Below the pieces are notes generated by a model. That model ran no database searches. It saw only the letters and a list, made by a program, of their open reading frames with translations, and had not been told where the DNA came from. The position numbers were made by a program, and so were the translations under genes. A stretch of 64,000 nucleotides of DNA, taken from contig CM035417.1 in NCBI GenBank assembly GCA_020310875.1, positions 105,719,147 to 105,783,146 on the forward strand. Direction: 5' to 3'. The DNA is from Ceratopteris richardii (Eukaryota; Streptophyta; Polypodiopsida; Polypodiales; Pteridaceae). Below, in pieces: positions 63,101-64,000 of the stretch (its first letter is position 1; each line of letters begins with the position of its first letter).

Positions 63101-64000
63101 AAAAGCGGTTTGCAATTTCAAATAATTTAATTGTAGACGTTGGACAGTCCAAAGATCAAACGGATCACTTGATTCCGCAAAAGTCAAGGCTTGGTGGATT
63201 ATAGGCCGTTCGATCATTTATTTCTTGTGTGGCTCCGATTGAAATCACAGAAAGAAAGGTGCCAAAAAACGTGAGCCATTAGATAAGCCCAAGATCTGAG
63301 GGCTACAGATCACCCCCCATCATCCAAGACTAGCTCTATCATCGACCGTTGGATCCTACTTTCATCGAACGGACCTAAAGCACAGCCGAAAGTAGATCAG
63401 CTTGAATTGCGGAGCATCATTCGATCTTGGATGAATCCGACGCCTAGAAATATGGATCAGCTGCAAATCCGGACGCCCATTTGATCTTGAAGAGATCTGA
63501 TGGCTACGAATATTCCGTGTTTTTCATATCAGCGCCAAATATGGAACACCGTTAGATCTTGAGGATTCAAGGGTCTCGATTGATTGCAGATTTGAAAACT
63601 CTCTCTCTACTGTGCTATTCGACTACACATGCAATCATTATGGTCTCCCATATCTTTTAGTCTTGATCGTTCAAAAGAACATATCCAATGGTGAGAATCA
63701 AATTCGACCCGCACTTCACTTGAAGCTCTTTTTCTCCTATTTTTTAATAGAGAAAACCACCAGTGGTATTTTGTGTCCCCTTAATCCTCTACAATCTTAA
63801 TTTTAATACCTAAAAATTAGGGATCCTTACAAGGCCCATGCAAGGCTCAATTTTTCCCCTGATGTATTTTTCAGATGGATGTCAAATCTTCATTTTTGAA
63901 TGGTCACCTCAAGGAGGAGGTATATATATCTCAACCACCAGGTTTTGAGGTGCCTAATTCAAAAAATAAAGTTTACATGTTGAACAAAGCTTTATATAGA
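60105..64000 (+). mobile_element. Copia fossil M, running off the window end
   Basis: Plus-strand copia remains of a family different from those above: gag (about 60130-60890, with CFYCEKNDHAIKDC knuckle), protease (WILDSGASRHM, about 61020), pre-integrase (LWHQRFGHLKF, about 61400), integrase (about 61560-62250, ending [10 protein letters not shown]), and reverse transcriptase start (about 62590-62910). A ~940-bp inverted-repeat element splits it, and reverse transcriptase resumes with [16 protein letters not shown] at 63873. No 5' LTR is recognised before gag. Many breaks. Confidence 0.85.
62921..63861. mobile_element. Non-autonomous inverted-repeat DNA element inside copia fossil M
   Basis: The ends, 62921-62956 and 63826-63861, are imperfect inverted repeats. 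The left begins TAGGGGAAAAAATG and the complement of the right begins CAGGGGAAAAATTG; both share CATGGGCCTT, and about 28 of 34 positions agree by eye. The 941-bp element splits the reverse transcriptase of fossil M. It has no transposase-like coding. A CCGTTNGATC(TTG) phrase recurs inside in at least six variants (about 63205, 63345, 63363 inverted, 63415, 63476, 63548). CAGGG-type ends recall hAT elements, but no 8-bp target duplication is evident, so the superfamily is open. Confidence 0.72.

Overview
This window is nuclear DNA from a land plant. The evidence is Ty1/copia families primed by initiator-Met tRNA, a chromovirus, a CACTA transposase, a tRNA-type SINE and a host gene of a plant-specific NT-C2 family. 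Density and nesting of transposons suggest a large genome; a gymnosperm is possible, but the sequence alone does not settle the species. Almost everything outside 36.8-42.1 kb is transposon, simple repeat or unclassified spacer.

Left part (1-23 kb): an old minus-strand copia element (L, 3803-11967) was invaded by two plus-strand copia elements. One is the end of a copy that starts before the window (1-3802). The other is a whole, recent element with 1.12-kb LTRs, an ATGGG target duplication and one open gag-pol frame (4363-10907). Three more minus-strand copia relics follow (12313-15306, 15307-16919, 18978-23044). A copia family with short (~230 bp) LTRs, here called family C, recurs throughout on both strands.

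Middle (23-35 kb): about 2.4 kb of unclassified DNA, a 600-bp compound trinucleotide tract, then a plus-strand family-C nest (26564-34346). This nest holds an almost full-length family-C copy (28590-33695) flanked by CAACT on both sides. A 350-bp CT/C tract closes the block.

Gene island (36.8-42.1 kb): one apparently complete minus-strand host gene. The model has a 5'-UTR exon and four coding exons, predicts 760 aa, and resembles plant NT-C2 (EEIG1/EHBP1-type) proteins. All modelled introns have GT-AG ends and all coding exons join in phase 0. A TATA-like box and a GA/CT tract lie upstream.

Right part (42-64 kb): spacer with a 240-bp foldback hairpin; a decayed minus-strand CACTA transposase (46.2-49.4 kb) with unidentified exon-like segments upstream; long TA/GT/ATAC tracts; the end of a Ty3 chromovirus with a tRNA-like SINE in its LTR region; another minus-strand family-C relic; a LINE reverse-transcriptase remnant; a gag-only fossil; and a plus-strand copia fossil split by a ~940-bp inverted-repeat element and running off the window end.

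Only one host gene can be supported. The rest is a record of serial insertion in which orientation, nesting and LTR divergence give a relative order. No operon-like or defence-like system is visible.
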